DNA of 64,000 nt, taken from the NCBI RefSeq assembly GCF_001613425.1, contig NZ_BDCI01000011.1, forward strand, positions 62,001-126,000, read 5' to 3'. Source of the stretch: Nocardia vulneris (GTDB lineage: Bacteria > Actinomycetota > Actinomycetes > Mycobacteriales > Mycobacteriaceae). The notes below the pieces were generated by a model. It saw only the letters and a program-made list of their open reading frames with translations. It was not told where the DNA came from and ran no database searches. A program made the position numbers and the translations under genes. Below, piece by piece: positions 1 through 8,671 of this stretch; the first letter of the stretch is position 1, and every line of letters begins with the position of its first letter.

Positions 1-1
1 G

Positions 2-751
2 CAGGCTTTCGCGACGATGGCCTGCCTCTACCCCGGACGGGTGATGCTGGGCGTCGGATCCGGCGAGGCGCTGAACGAGATCGCCACCGGGTTCATCGGC
101 GAATGGCCCGAATTCAAGGAGCGGTACGCGCGGCTGCGGGAATCGGTCGAGCTGATGCGGGCGCTGTGGACCGGCGACCGCGTCGACTTCGACGGCGAGT
201 ACTACAAGACCGTCGGCGCGTCCATCTATGACGTTCCCGCCGAAGGGGTTCCGGTGTACATCGCCGCGGGCGGGCCGCTGGTGGCCCGGTACGCGGGCCG
301 GGTCGGTGACGGTTTCATCTGCACCTCCGGCAAGGGCATGGACCTCTACACCGAGAAGCTGATGCCCGCGGTCACCGAGGGCGCCGAGAAGGCGGGCCGC
401 ACCGTGGCCGACGTCGACACGATGATCGAAATCAAACTCTCCTACGAGACGGATTACGACCTGGCCCTGCAGAACACGCGGTTCTGGGCACCGCTGTCGC
501 TCACTCCGGAGCAGAAGCACAGCATCTCCGATCCGATCGAGATGGAGGCCGCGGCCGACGCATTGCCGATCGAGCAGATCGCCAAGCGCTGGATCGTCGG
601 CACCGACCCCGACGACGTGGTCTCCCGCATCGAGCCCTACATCGATGCAGGCATGCGGCACTTGGTCTTCCACGCCCCCGGGCACGACCAGTCCCGTTTC
701 CTCGAGTTGTTCGCCAGGGACCTCGCGCCCCGGCTGCGCAAGCTCGGCTAG
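2..751 (+). CDS. fgd: F420-dependent glucose-6-phosphate dehydrogenase (5'-truncated by window edge)
   Basis: The reading frame is open from the first bases, so the true start lies upstream of the window. The visible 249 residues correspond to the C-terminal three quarters of a luciferase-like TIM-barrel enzyme of about 335 residues. Family-typical stretches include [53 protein letters not shown] and [11 protein letters not shown], which closely follow mycobacterial Fgd1 as I remember it. The enzyme oxidises glucose-6-phosphate and reduces cofactor F420, supplying F420H2 to cytoplasmic F420-dependent reductases. The gene immediately downstream encodes such a DDN-type protein only about 30 bases away, so the two are probably co-transcribed. 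Confidence 0.93.
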   Translation, partial: QAFATMACLYPGRVMLGVGSGEALNEIATGFIGEWPEFKERYARLRESVELMRALWTGDRVDFDGEYYKTVGASIYDVPAEGVPVYIAAGGPLVARYAGRVGDGFICTSGKGMDLYTEKLMPAVTEGAEKAGRTVADVDTMIEIKLSYETDYDLALQNTRFWAPLSLTPEQKHSISDPIEMEAAADALPIEQIAKRWIVGTDPDDVVSRIEPYIDAGMRHLVFHAPGHDQSRFLELFARDLAPRLRKLG

Positions 752-784
752 CTCCTCGACCACCCAGACCCGACAGGATTGACA

Positions 785-1867
785 ATGCAGAAACTCACGG
801 TGGAGCGCGTGATCGCGGCTCCGATCGAGACGGTCTTCCACTGGTTCGCCGATACCGAGAACTATTCGGCTTCGCAGGCTGTGTTGCAGAACAAGCTGAT
901 TCAGCCGGCCGCCGACGTGCCCTACGGTGTCGGCGCGGTCCGCAAGGTCACCTGGTTCTTCGGCCGGTACACCGAGCGCATCACCACCTACGACGCCCCG
1001 CACAAGATCGGCTGGGTGATCGAGAGCGGTTTCCCGGCCATCCGGCACCAGGGGGCCGAGCTGAACTTCAGCGAGGTGGCGGGCGGCACCCGGGTCGTGC
1101 TGACCACCACGGCCGAGGCCGCGATCCCGTTCGGCGCCGACTTCGCCACGCGCACTTTCGGTTTCCCGGTGCTCGCCGCCGGGTACCGCAGCGTGCTGAA
1201 GACCGCCGAGGTGGCGATCACCTCGCCGCGTAAGGCCCAGCAGCGCACCCGGCAGGGCTGGCTCGCCAAGCCGCGCAACTACGTCTTCGACCAGGTGCTG
1301 AAGCTGATCCGCAACATCCACCACCTGATGCTGAAGGTCAGCGGCGGCAAGTGGGGCAACAAGCAATTCGGCATGGCCGCCATCGAATTGCATGTGCTGG
1401 GCCGCAAGTCGAAGGCGCGGCGCACCGCCGTGCTGTGGGTGCCGGTCATGGAACCGGGCCGGGTGGTGCTGGTGGCGTCCAAGGAAGGCGACGACCGCGA
1501 TCCCGAGTGGTACAAGAACCTGGTCGCCACGCCCGAGGTGGAGCTGACCATCGACGGTGTCACCACACCGTGGCTGGCGCACACCGCCGATCGCGCGGAG
1601 AAGGCCGAGCTGTGGCCGCGGATCGTCAAGGCGTACCACGGTTTCGCGGTCTACCAGACCCGCACCGACCGCGATATTCCGGTCGTCGTGTGCGTCCCGC
1701 GGGAGAACGTGGGCTCCGCGGCGGACCAGGCGTTCGCGGCGGGCCGGGCGAAGGCCGCGAGCAAGGCGAACGAGGCTGCCGCGTCGAACGGCGCGGCCGG
1801 TGCCACCAAGGCGGCGGGCGCCACCAAGGCGGCCGGTGCGGCCAAACCTGCCGCCGCCCGTAAGTAA
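785..1867 (+). CDS. SRPBCC domain fused to DDN-type F420-dependent nitroreductase-family domain
   Basis: The 360-residue protein has two parts. Residues 1 to about 150 form an SRPBCC (polyketide cyclase/START-like) ligand-binding domain, seen in the ERVIAAPIETVFHWFAD start and a GGTRVVLTTTAEA strand. Residues about 175-310 are a deazaflavin-dependent nitroreductase (DDN) domain with the typical order IELHVLGRKSKARRTAVLW, VASKEGDDRDPEWYKNL and VELTIDG. The tail is Ala/Lys-rich with repeated AAGATK units. DDN proteins use F420H2 to reduce lipophilic quinones and related compounds; here the SRPBCC half may bind the substrate. An in-frame TTG two codons earlier is possible, but the ATG at 785 is preferred. 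It lies directly after fgd, which would supply F420H2. The physiological substrate is unknown. Confidence 0.8.
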   Translation: MQKLTVERVIAAPIETVFHWFADTENYSASQAVLQNKLIQPAADVPYGVGAVRKVTWFFGRYTERITTYDAPHKIGWVIESGFPAIRHQGAELNFSEVAGGTRVVLTTTAEAAIPFGADFATRTFGFPVLAAGYRSVLKTAEVAITSPRKAQQRTRQGWLAKPRNYVFDQVLKLIRNIHHLMLKVSGGKWGNKQFGMAAIELHVLGRKSKARRTAVLWVPVMEPGRVVLVASKEGDDRDPEWYKNLVATPEVELTIDGVTTPWLAHTADRAEKAELWPRIVKAYHGFAVYQTRTDRDIPVVVCVPRENVGSAADQAFAAGRAKAASKANEAAASNGAAGATKAAGATKAAGAAKPAAARK

Positions 1868-1955
1868 TTCGAAAACGGGGGATCGAAAAGCCTTACCCGG
1901 CACTCGGTCCCGTCCATGTATCTGATCGCCATACGTATCCGATTGAGGTGTTGAC

Positions 1956-2357
1956 GTGATGAAATCCCTTCTGCCAATTCGTGTAGCTCTGGCGGTTCTC
2001 GGCAGCGCGGCCATCGTGACCGCTACTGCGGCCTGCGGCAGCGACTCCGATTCGTCGACCACGACGCCGAGCACTTCGGCCGTCGTCCCGGCCCCGGTCG
2101 CCAGCTCCTCGCAGGCGCCCGCGCCTGCTCCGGAACCCGCGCCCGCCCCGGCCCCGGCGCCCGCTCCCGAACCCGCCCCGGCTCCCGCGCCTGCCCCGGA
2201 ACCGGAGCCCGCCCCGGCGCCCGCGCCGAAGCCCGCCCCTGCTCCCGCCCCCGCGCCGAAGCCCGCGCCCAAGCCCGCTCCGGAGCCCGCGCCCGCGCCG
2301 AAGCCGGCCCCGCCGACCCTGTCGGACCCCGGCTTCGATCCGAAGCCCGGCTACTGA
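1956..2357 (+). CDS. Pro/Ala-rich secreted lipoprotein
   Basis: This 133-residue protein starts at GTG (1956) or the adjacent ATG (1959). It opens with a basic n-region and hydrophobic stretch ending at TATAACGS, a plausible lipobox in which the Cys would be acylated. A Ser/Thr-rich segment follows, then about 70 residues of alternating PAPAP, PEP and PKP repeats ending LSDPGFDPKPGY. Such Pro-Ala repeats form stiff extended spacers, suggesting a peptidoglycan- or envelope-spanning cell-wall protein. No catalytic domain is visible. It sits between the F420 genes and a membrane acyltransferase and has no assigned function. Confidence 0.7.
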   Translation: MMKSLLPIRVALAVLGSAAIVTATAACGSDSDSSTTTPSTSAVVPAPVASSSQAPAPAPEPAPAPAPAPAPEPAPAPAPAPEPEPAPAPAPKPAPAPAPAPKPAPKPAPEPAPAPKPAPPTLSDPGFDPKPGY

Positions 2358-2380
2358 GCACGCGATAGAACGAGGTCGCC

Positions 2381-3718
2381 GTGACCGACACCCGATCGAC
2401 ACCGCGGGGAACCCCCGCGGTGTCGCCCGAGATCGCGCAAAGCCGCCCGGCCCTGCCGTCGTTGACGGGGGCCAGGTGGTGGGCGGCATTCGCCGTCTTT
2501 CTCCTACATGCCCTGGTGTTTCTGCCGGTCTATCCGTTCCAGAAATCGGAACTGTTCCGTCAGATCCACTTCTTCATGCCCATGCAGCTGGGGGCGGCCG
2601 GCGTCACGTTCTTCTTCGTGCTCTCCGGATTCATCATCTACTGGTCGTTCAAGCCCGGCGCTTCGGTGCTGCGGTTCTATTGGCGGCGGGTACTGAAGAT
2701 CTATCCGTCGCACCTGGTCGCGGCGCTGGCCTTCATCGTGGTCGCCAGCGTGCCGCTGCACCGCCTGGTGGTCTGGGTGCCGAACCTGCTGCTGGTGCAC
2801 ACCTGGATTCCGAAGTCCACCACCGTCGGTGGGCTGAATGTGCCGTCCTGGTCGCTGGCCTCGGAGATGCTGTTCTACCTCAGCTTCCCGCTGGTGCTGC
2901 CGCTGGTCCGGCGCATCCGCACCGAACACCTGGTGCGGGCGATGGTGGTGCTGTTCCTGTTCATCCTCGCGTTGCACACCGCGTATTTCCTGTTCGTCGA
3001 CGGCCCGAAGGGCATCGAGAACGCTTTCGCACCCCGGTTGGTGCCCGGTGACGCCTCGCCGATGTACGAATTGCACGCCTCGCCCGCGTGGTTCGCTCGC
3101 GACGATATCCCGGTCGCGCTGTCGTATTGGCTGAGCTACAACTTCCCGCTGTCGCGGCTGCCCGAGTTCTTCCTCGGCGTGCTCGCGGCCCGGATGGTGC
3201 TCGAGGGCCGGTGGCGCAACGTCAAGATGGGTCCGCCGCTGGCGCTGCTCGCGGTCGCCTACGCGGCCACCTGGGTGCTGCCGGTGAACTACAAGATGTC
3301 GGCGCTGCTGCTGGCGCCGATGACCGCGGTGGTGGCCACGCTCGCCGCGCGGGATCTGCAAGGCATTCCGGGCCTGAACTCGTCCAAGACGATGGTGTGG
3401 CTCGGGAACGTCTCGTTCGCCTTCTATCTGATCCAGTTCCCGGTGATGGTGCTGATCACCAGATTGTTCATCGGCGGGCACCAGTTCGGCTGGGCCGGCT
3501 GGCTGGGCTGGGCCCTGTTGTCCATGGTCGTCTCGACCGTGGCCGGCGCGGCCATGTACCACTGGATCGATCTGCCACTGATGACCCGGTTCTCCGGTCG
3601 CCGGCGCACCGCGCCGAAGGACGTTGAGAAACCGGAAACCATGGTGGTCTCGAGCGAACCGAAGCCCGTGGTGGCGAGTCCGAAAGAACCGCAGACAGTG
3701 AATTCCACCGTCCGTTGA
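2381..3718 (+). CDS. Acyltransferase 3 family integral membrane protein
   Basis: The 445-residue protein starts at GTG with a gaacgagg ribosome-binding site. After a hydrophilic N-terminus of about 28 residues it shows roughly ten hydrophobic segments. Family features include the WAAFAVFLLHALVFLP first membrane span with its His, FFFVLSGFIIYWSF, and the NVPSWSLASEMLFYLSFPL segment. This fits the acyltransferase-3 (OafA/YrhL-like) family, which acylates sugars or other surface molecules using acyl-CoA or an acyl donor across the membrane. The C-terminal 45 residues are hydrophilic and Lys/Pro-rich. A strong terminator follows, so it closes the transcription unit. The acceptor is unknown. Confidence 0.82.
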   Translation: MTDTRSTPRGTPAVSPEIAQSRPALPSLTGARWWAAFAVFLLHALVFLPVYPFQKSELFRQIHFFMPMQLGAAGVTFFFVLSGFIIYWSFKPGASVLRFYWRRVLKIYPSHLVAALAFIVVASVPLHRLVVWVPNLLLVHTWIPKSTTVGGLNVPSWSLASEMLFYLSFPLVLPLVRRIRTEHLVRAMVVLFLFILALHTAYFLFVDGPKGIENAFAPRLVPGDASPMYELHASPAWFARDDIPVALSYWLSYNFPLSRLPEFFLGVLAARMVLEGRWRNVKMGPPLALLAVAYAATWVLPVNYKMSALLLAPMTAVVATLAARDLQGIPGLNSSKTMVWLGNVSFAFYLIQFPVMVLITRLFIGGHQFGWAGWLGWALLSMVVSTVAGAAMYHWIDLPLMTRFSGRRRTAPKDVEKPETMVVSSEPKPVVASPKEPQTVNSTVR

Positions 3719-3733
3719 CCTGCCACCCATAAC

Positions 3734-3780
3734 GCACCGGCCGCCCGGACCTGGCACCTCCGGCGGCCGGTGCCTTTTTT
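3734..3780 (+). terminator. Intrinsic terminator after the acyltransferase gene
   Basis: Perfect 12-bp arms gcaccggccgcc (3734-3745) and ggcggccggtgc (3762-3773) are followed directly by cttttttatt. This is a canonical rho-independent terminator separating the acyltransferase from the downstream KAS III operon. Confidence 0.9.
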
Positions 3781-3808
3781 ATTCGAGCAGAAACAACGGT
3801 GGATCATC

Positions 3809-3964
3809 ATGCGCCAAGACCTTGCGGAACGGCCGCAGCAAACCGCGTATCCGGCAGGGAATTCCGACGTCGCCGACCACCGCACGCCGTGCTATTGCGG
3901 CTGCGCCGCGGCCGAATATTCGGCCGCCGTCGACGACATTCATGCCAGGAGGAACGTCACGTGA
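3809..3964 (+). CDS. 51-residue ORF with CYCGC motif upstream of and overlapping the KAS III gene
   Basis: An ATG at 3809, preceded by ggtgga, opens a 51-codon frame whose TGA stop overlaps the GTG start of the next gene (GTGA, 4 bases), a layout typical of translational coupling. The peptide is hydrophilic, with three cysteines in a CYCGC cluster (residues 28-32) followed by AAAEYSAAVDD. It has no signal peptide. It lies between a terminator and a biosynthetic operon, so it could be a leader ORF, a small metal- or thiol-reactive protein, or a precursor peptide. The downstream gene has its own strong aggagg site, so translation of this ORF is not required. I do not recognise a family. Confidence 0.4.
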   Translation: MRQDLAERPQQTAYPAGNSDVADHRTPCYCGCAAAEYSAAVDDIHARRNVT

Positions 3965-4938
3965 ACAACATCGCCGTGCTCGGCACCGGGTCCTATCTGC
4001 CGGATCGCATCGTGTCCAACAGCGAGGTCGGCGCCGGCGCCGACGTCGACAGCGAATGGATCATCCGCAAGACCGCGATCCGCGAGCGGCGCTGGGCCCT
4101 GCCGGACCAGGCGACCTCCGACCTGGCGACCCGCGCGGCGCGCGCGGCGCTGGACGCCGCGGGCATCGGCGCGGACGAGGTGAGCGCGATCGTGGTCGCG
4201 ACCTCCACGCCCGATCACCCGCAACCGCCTACCGCCGCCTTCGTCCAGCACAACCTCGGCGCCCGCGGCGCCTCGGCCTTCGACGTGAACGCGGTGTGCT
4301 CGGGCTTCGTCTTCGCACTGTCCGCGGTGGAGGCCGCGATCGCGCGGGCCGGTGGGGGATACGGGCTGGTCGTGGGCGCCGACGTCTACTCCAGGATCCT
4401 CAATCCGGCGGACCGGCGCACGGTGGTGCTGTTCGGCGACGGCGCGGGTGCGGTGCTGCTCGGGCCGTCCGCGTCCGGCGGCCTGCGCCGCTTCGGCCTG
4501 CATACCTTCGGCGAGCTGACCTCGCTGATCCGGGTTCCGGCCGGCGGCAGCCGCCAGCCCTACGATCCGGCCGCGCACGAACTCGGGGCGCAGTACTTCA
4601 CGATGGACGGCCGCGGCGTCCGGGCCTTCGTCAACGGCTCGCTGCCGGTGCTGGTCAAGCAATTCCTGCACGACTCCGGCGTGGCGCCGGACGACATCAC
4701 CCACCTGATTCCGCATCAGGCCAACGGCGTCATGCTGGCCGAACTGGCGGAGGAACTCGGGCTGGTCAACGCCACTATGCACACGACGGTTCGCTATTAC
4801 GGGAACACGGGTGCCGCGTCGATACCGATCACCCTCGACAACGCGGCACGCTCGGGCGGGATTCGCCCGGGCGACAAAGTTCTGCTCGTCGGCTTCGGGG
4901 GCGGAATGGCGGTGGGACTCACCCTCGTCGAGTGGTGA
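3961..4938 (+). CDS. 3-oxoacyl-ACP synthase III (KAS III/FabH)-like enzyme
   Basis: The 325-residue protein starts at GTG with aggagg 8 bases upstream. It has the full KAS III fold signature: GTGSYLPDRIVSN at the N-terminus, catalytic Cys113 in VNAVCSGF, His252 in LIPHQAN and Asn282 in YYGNTGAAS, and the closing GFGGGMAVGLTL. KAS III enzymes condense an acyl-CoA with an acyl-carrier thioester, and relatives in natural-product clusters transfer acyl groups to other acceptors. There is no carrier protein, KAS II or reductase nearby, so a role in bulk fatty acid synthesis is unlikely. The operon partners (exporter, FAD enzyme, lyase) suggest specialised metabolism. Confidence 0.88.
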   Translation: MNNIAVLGTGSYLPDRIVSNSEVGAGADVDSEWIIRKTAIRERRWALPDQATSDLATRAARAALDAAGIGADEVSAIVVATSTPDHPQPPTAAFVQHNLGARGASAFDVNAVCSGFVFALSAVEAAIARAGGGYGLVVGADVYSRILNPADRRTVVLFGDGAGAVLLGPSASGGLRRFGLHTFGELTSLIRVPAGGSRQPYDPAAHELGAQYFTMDGRGVRAFVNGSLPVLVKQFLHDSGVAPDDITHLIPHQANGVMLAELAEELGLVNATMHTTVRYYGNTGAASIPITLDNAARSGGIRPGDKVLLVGFGGGMAVGLTLVEW

Positions 4939-4992
4939 GCCACCGCACGGCCGAAATACGACTTCATTCATCCCGGAAAGAGAGACAGCGTA

Positions 4993-6462
4993 GTGAGTGC
5001 ACCTACCGAGTCACCGTCCTTTCTCGCGACCCGCCGCGGCAAGCTCACGCTGGTGCTGCTGTGCACGGCCGCGTTCCTCGACTTCGTCGACAGTTCGATC
5101 GTCAATCTCGCGCTCCCGGCGATCCAGGGCGAGATGGATCTGTCGGTCTCGACCCTGCAGTGGATCACCACCGGCTACCTGCTGACCTACGGCGGCCTGA
5201 TGCTGCTCGGCGGGCGCCTGGCCGACCTGCTCGGGCGGCGCCGGATCCTGATGACGGGCACCGCCATCATCGGAATCTCTTCGGCCGCAGCAGGTCTGGC
5301 GCAGAACAGCGAACTGCTGATCGGCGCCCGGTTCACCCAGGGCATCGGTGCGGCGCTCATGCTGCCCGCCGCGCTGTCGATCCTGACCACCAGTTTCCGC
5401 AGCGGCACCGACCGCAGTACCGCGCTCGGCGTGTGGGCCGGCATCGCCGGTCTCGGTGCGGCGTCCGGGCTGCTGCTCGGCGGTCTGATCACCCAGGGGC
5501 CCGGCTGGCGGTGGGTGTTCTACGTCAATGTGCCGGTCTGCCTGCTGATCCTGATCGTGCTGCCGCTGCTGGTGCCCAGCGACCGGCGCAACGACATCAA
5601 GGGCAGTTTCGACATCCTCGGCACCGCGCTCGGTACCGGTGGCCTGATGACGCTGGTCTACGGCCTGGTCGAGGCGCCGGAGCACGGATGGGGCAGTGCC
5701 CGTACGGTTCTCGTGCTGGCGGCGGCCGCCGCGCTGCTGGTCGGCTTCGTGCTCAACGAGCACAAGATCTCGAATCCGCTGGTGCCGCTGTCGATCTTCC
5801 GCATCCGTGGTCTCGGCGCCGCCGACGTGACACAGATGCTGGTGGCCGCGGGCATGATGTCGCTGTTCTTCTTCATCACCCTCTACACCCAGGAAGTACT
5901 CGGCTGGGGGGAGATCAAGGCGGGTCTGGCCTATCTGCCGTTCAGCGCGACCATCGTGGTGGTCTCCGGCGTGACGACAAAGATCGTGCCGCGCACCGGA
6001 ACCCGTCCGGTGATCATCATCGGCTCGGTGATCACCGGCATCGGCATCTTCCTGCTCGCGCAGATCCCGACCGACGGCGCGTACCTGTCGGACCTGTTGC
6101 CCGGCTTGATGATCACGGCCGCCGGCTCGGCCGCGGTCTTCGTCGCCAACACCACCGCGGCCAACGCGGGTGTGCCCGCGGACAAGGCCGGATTGGCCGC
6201 CGCGCTGCTCAGCACCGCGCAGCAGCTCGGTGTCGCCATCGGTGTCGCGGTGCTCACCGCGATCTCCATCTCGCACACCAACACCGAGCTGGCGCACGGT
6301 GCGCTGCCGCTGGACGCGACGACCGCCGGGTTCCGGCGCGCGCTGCTGGTCGCCGCCATCTTCGCGACGGTGGGCGCGCTGACCGCGCTGCGCACGGTCA
6401 ACACGCGCGGCGAAGAAGCGGACGCCGTGGTGGAATCGCGACCGGAAAAGGTGGTCGTCTGA
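4993..6462 (+). CDS. MFS drug/metabolite exporter, DHA2 (EmrB/QacA) type
   Basis: The 489-residue protein starts at GTG after ggaaagagag. It has about 14 hydrophobic segments, as expected of the 14-span DHA2 family. The cytoplasmic loop motif GGRLADLLGRRRI and the antiporter-type stretch GIAGLGAASGLLLGGLI are present, and the first span contains the family D-FVDSSIVNLALPAI pattern. Such proteins export small hydrophobic or anionic compounds using the proton gradient. Its place between the KAS III enzyme and the FAD/lyase pair suggests that it exports the pathway product or provides self-protection. Confidence 0.87.
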   Translation: MSAPTESPSFLATRRGKLTLVLLCTAAFLDFVDSSIVNLALPAIQGEMDLSVSTLQWITTGYLLTYGGLMLLGGRLADLLGRRRILMTGTAIIGISSAAAGLAQNSELLIGARFTQGIGAALMLPAALSILTTSFRSGTDRSTALGVWAGIAGLGAASGLLLGGLITQGPGWRWVFYVNVPVCLLILIVLPLLVPSDRRNDIKGSFDILGTALGTGGLMTLVYGLVEAPEHGWGSARTVLVLAAAAALLVGFVLNEHKISNPLVPLSIFRIRGLGAADVTQMLVAAGMMSLFFFITLYTQEVLGWGEIKAGLAYLPFSATIVVVSGVTTKIVPRTGTRPVIIIGSVITGIGIFLLAQIPTDGAYLSDLLPGLMITAAGSAAVFVANTTAANAGVPADKAGLAAALLSTAQQLGVAIGVAVLTAISISHTNTELAHGALPLDATTAGFRRALLVAAIFATVGALTALRTVNTRGEEADAVVESRPEKVVV

Positions 6463-6475
6463 CGCTGTGACCATG

Positions 6476-6501
6476 CCCGGGTACCGATTCCGGTACCCGG
6501 G
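6476..6501. promoter_or_regulatory. Perfect 11-bp inverted repeat between exporter and FAD-protein genes
   Basis: Arms cccgggtaccg (6476-6486) and cggtacccggg (6491-6501) flank a 4-base loop, 13 bases after the exporter stop. There is no T-run, so it is more likely an operator, an RNA-processing hairpin or an attenuator than a full terminator. Confidence 0.6.
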
Positions 6502-6580
6502 TGCACAGCTGTATCCGGACATGGCCAGGTCTGTGTCTGTAACCCGCATCGCCAAGCGCGAATCTGATGAAGGTGACACC

Positions 6581-8671
6581 GTGTCCAGCCACAAGCTAGG
6601 AACCCGTGAACTGATAACTTCCCCCGGCGCCGAGGATCTCGAAGACGGCGAGCAATCGGCAGTGGTGCTCTTTCCCGAGACCCTGCGCAGGTTTCCGCGG
6701 CCCGACCGCCCCGGCGCACCCGACGCACTGCGCATCGCCGTGGTCGGGGTCGGCCCGCGCGGCCTGAGTTGCTACGAGCGGATCTGCGCCAATATCGTGC
6801 GCAACGGCGATCGCTTCCGCACCGAGATCTATCTGATCGATTCGACCCGGGTCGGCACCGGATCGGTCTGGCGCACCGACCAATCCGAGCATCTGCTGAT
6901 GAATACGGTGGCGTCGCAGGTGACGATCTTCACCGACGACAGCGTGGCCATGGCAGGTCCCGTGGTGCCGGGGCCGAGTCTGTACGAATGGACGAGTTTC
7001 CTGGCGAAGGTCGGCAATTTCGCCGACCTGCCCGACGAGTTCTACACGGAGGCGTGCCGCACCGCGCCCAATACCTATCCCACCCGCGCCATCTACGGCT
7101 ACTACCTGCGCTGGGCCTACGAGCACATCCGCGATCGCTACGCCGGCTGGGTGCGCACCTACGAGATCACCGCCACCGCAACGGATCTGCGCGATGATCC
7201 GACGGGTCGCCAAGAGCTGACGCTGGATACGGGGGAGCGCATCGACGCGCTGCACGCCGTCGTGCTCGCGCAGGGCCACGTCTCGCCACGGCAGCCGGTG
7301 GATCCCGGCTGGCCCGACGGACAGGTGCAACGGTTGGGGCTGCTGCACATCGCCCCGGTCAATGCCGCCGATGTCGACATCGATCAGGTGCCCGAGCGGG
7401 AAACCACGATCATCCGCGGTCTCGGCCTGACCTTCTTCGACTACATGGCGCTGCTCACGGTCGGCCGGGACGGCCGATTCGAGCAGACCGACACGGATGG
7501 GGTGCTGAAGTACATCCCGTCCGGGCGAGAACCGTTGATCGTGGCGGGGTGCCGGCGCGGCGTACCGCATCACGCGCGCGGTGAGAATCAGAAGGGCATC
7601 GACGAACGCCACATCCCCACCCTGCTCGACCCGCTGCGGATCGCCGAATTACGCAGCCGGGCCGAGCGTTTCGGGGACATCTCGTTCCGGCGCGACGTGT
7701 GGCCCCTGGTCGCGCGGGAGGTGGAGACGGTCTACTACTCGCTGGTGATCGACGATCAGATCAGCCCGCGCGAGCTGCGCGGCTTCCGCGCGCGCTACCT
7801 CGCGGCACCCACCGAGCAGGCGGCCGCGGCCATCCTCGCCGAGTACCGGATCGCGCCGGAGCAGCGGTGGAATTGGGAGCTGCTCGGCGATCCCACCGCG
7901 GGCCGCCGCTTCGGCGAGGTCGCCGAATTCCACAGCTGGCTGGTCGATTACCTGGACGCCGATGTGCGCAACGCCCGGCTCGGCAATGTGCGCGGCCCGG
8001 TCAAGGCGACCCTGGACGTGCTGCGGGATCTGCGCAACGAGGTGCGCCTGATCGTCGATCACGGTGGTATCACCGGCCAGTCGTATCGCGACGATCTCGA
8101 CGGTTGGTACACGCCGTTGAACGCCTTCCTCTCGATCGGCCCGCCCACCGCGCGGATCGCCGAACTCGCGGCGCTGATCAGAGCGGGCGTAGTGCGGATC
8201 ATCGGGCCGGGCATGCGCGTACGGCTCGACGCCGAGGCAGGGTGTTTCGTGGCGAATTCGCCCATGGTGGCGGGCTCGACGGTAACCGGCCGGGTGCTCA
8301 TCGACGCGCGGCTGCCCGAGCCCGATCTGCGGGCGACCGGCGACGTGCTGTTGCGGAACCTGCTGCGATCGGAGGATATTCGAGGGTTCACCCTGACGAA
8401 CCCCGACGGCAGCCACTATCGAACCGGAGGTCTGGAGGTGGCCCGTGACTCGCACGCGGTCCTCGACGCCGCAGGGCGTGCGCATCCGCGCCGCTTCGCG
8501 GTCGGCGTGCCCACCGAGGCCGTGCACTGGGTGACCGCGGCCGGACCACGGCCCGGCGTGAACTCGGTGACACTGTCCGACAGCGACAGCGTCGCGCGCT
8601 CCATCCTCACCGACTACCGGACGGCGGCCGGCCCGCTACCGCGAAAGGACTACGCCGATGGTCATAGATAA
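6581..8671 (+). CDS. FAD/NAD(P)-binding protein, candidate nitrosuccinate synthase (CreE-like)
   Basis: GTG at 6581 with gaagg upstream gives 696 residues; an in-frame start at 6467 would place the inverted repeat inside the gene and is rejected. Residues 51-61 (RIAVVGVGPRG) form the FAD Rossmann motif, followed by GTGSVWRTDQSEHLLMNTVA and QVTIFTD. These are typical of FAD/NAD(P)-binding family proteins that include the flavin N-oxygenase CreE, which oxidises L-aspartate to nitrosuccinate. The next gene overlaps it and encodes a lyase of the superfamily to which CreD belongs. The CreE assignment rests on this pairing and remembered family resemblance, not on an alignment. An alternative is an uncharacterised flavoprotein monooxygenase acting on another amino acid. 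Confidence 0.65.
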   Translation: MSSHKLGTRELITSPGAEDLEDGEQSAVVLFPETLRRFPRPDRPGAPDALRIAVVGVGPRGLSCYERICANIVRNGDRFRTEIYLIDSTRVGTGSVWRTDQSEHLLMNTVASQVTIFTDDSVAMAGPVVPGPSLYEWTSFLAKVGNFADLPDEFYTEACRTAPNTYPTRAIYGYYLRWAYEHIRDRYAGWVRTYEITATATDLRDDPTGRQELTLDTGERIDALHAVVLAQGHVSPRQPVDPGWPDGQVQRLGLLHIAPVNAADVDIDQVPERETTIIRGLGLTFFDYMALLTVGRDGRFEQTDTDGVLKYIPSGREPLIVAGCRRGVPHHARGENQKGIDERHIPTLLDPLRIAELRSRAERFGDISFRRDVWPLVAREVETVYYSLVIDDQISPRELRGFRARYLAAPTEQAAAAILAEYRIAPEQRWNWELLGDPTAGRRFGEVAEFHSWLVDYLDADVRNARLGNVRGPVKATLDVLRDLRNEVRLIVDHGGITGQSYRDDLDGWYTPLNAFLSIGPPTARIAELAALIRAGVVRIIGPGMRVRLDAEAGCFVANSPMVAGSTVTGRVLIDARLPEPDLRATGDVLLRNLLRSEDIRGFTLTNPDGSHYRTGGLEVARDSHAVLDAAGRAHPRRFAVGVPTEAVHWVTAAGPRPGVNSVTLSDSDSVARSILTDYRTAAGPLPRKDYADGHR

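Noticed and set aside
3770..3808. Longer form of the 51-codon ORF
   Set aside because: It would begin inside the terminator stem and T-run; the ATG at 3809 is the first sensible start.
6467..6580. Upstream extension of the FAD-protein gene
   Set aside because: The extension contains a perfect inverted repeat and no family-like sequence; GTG at 6581 has a better ribosome-binding site.
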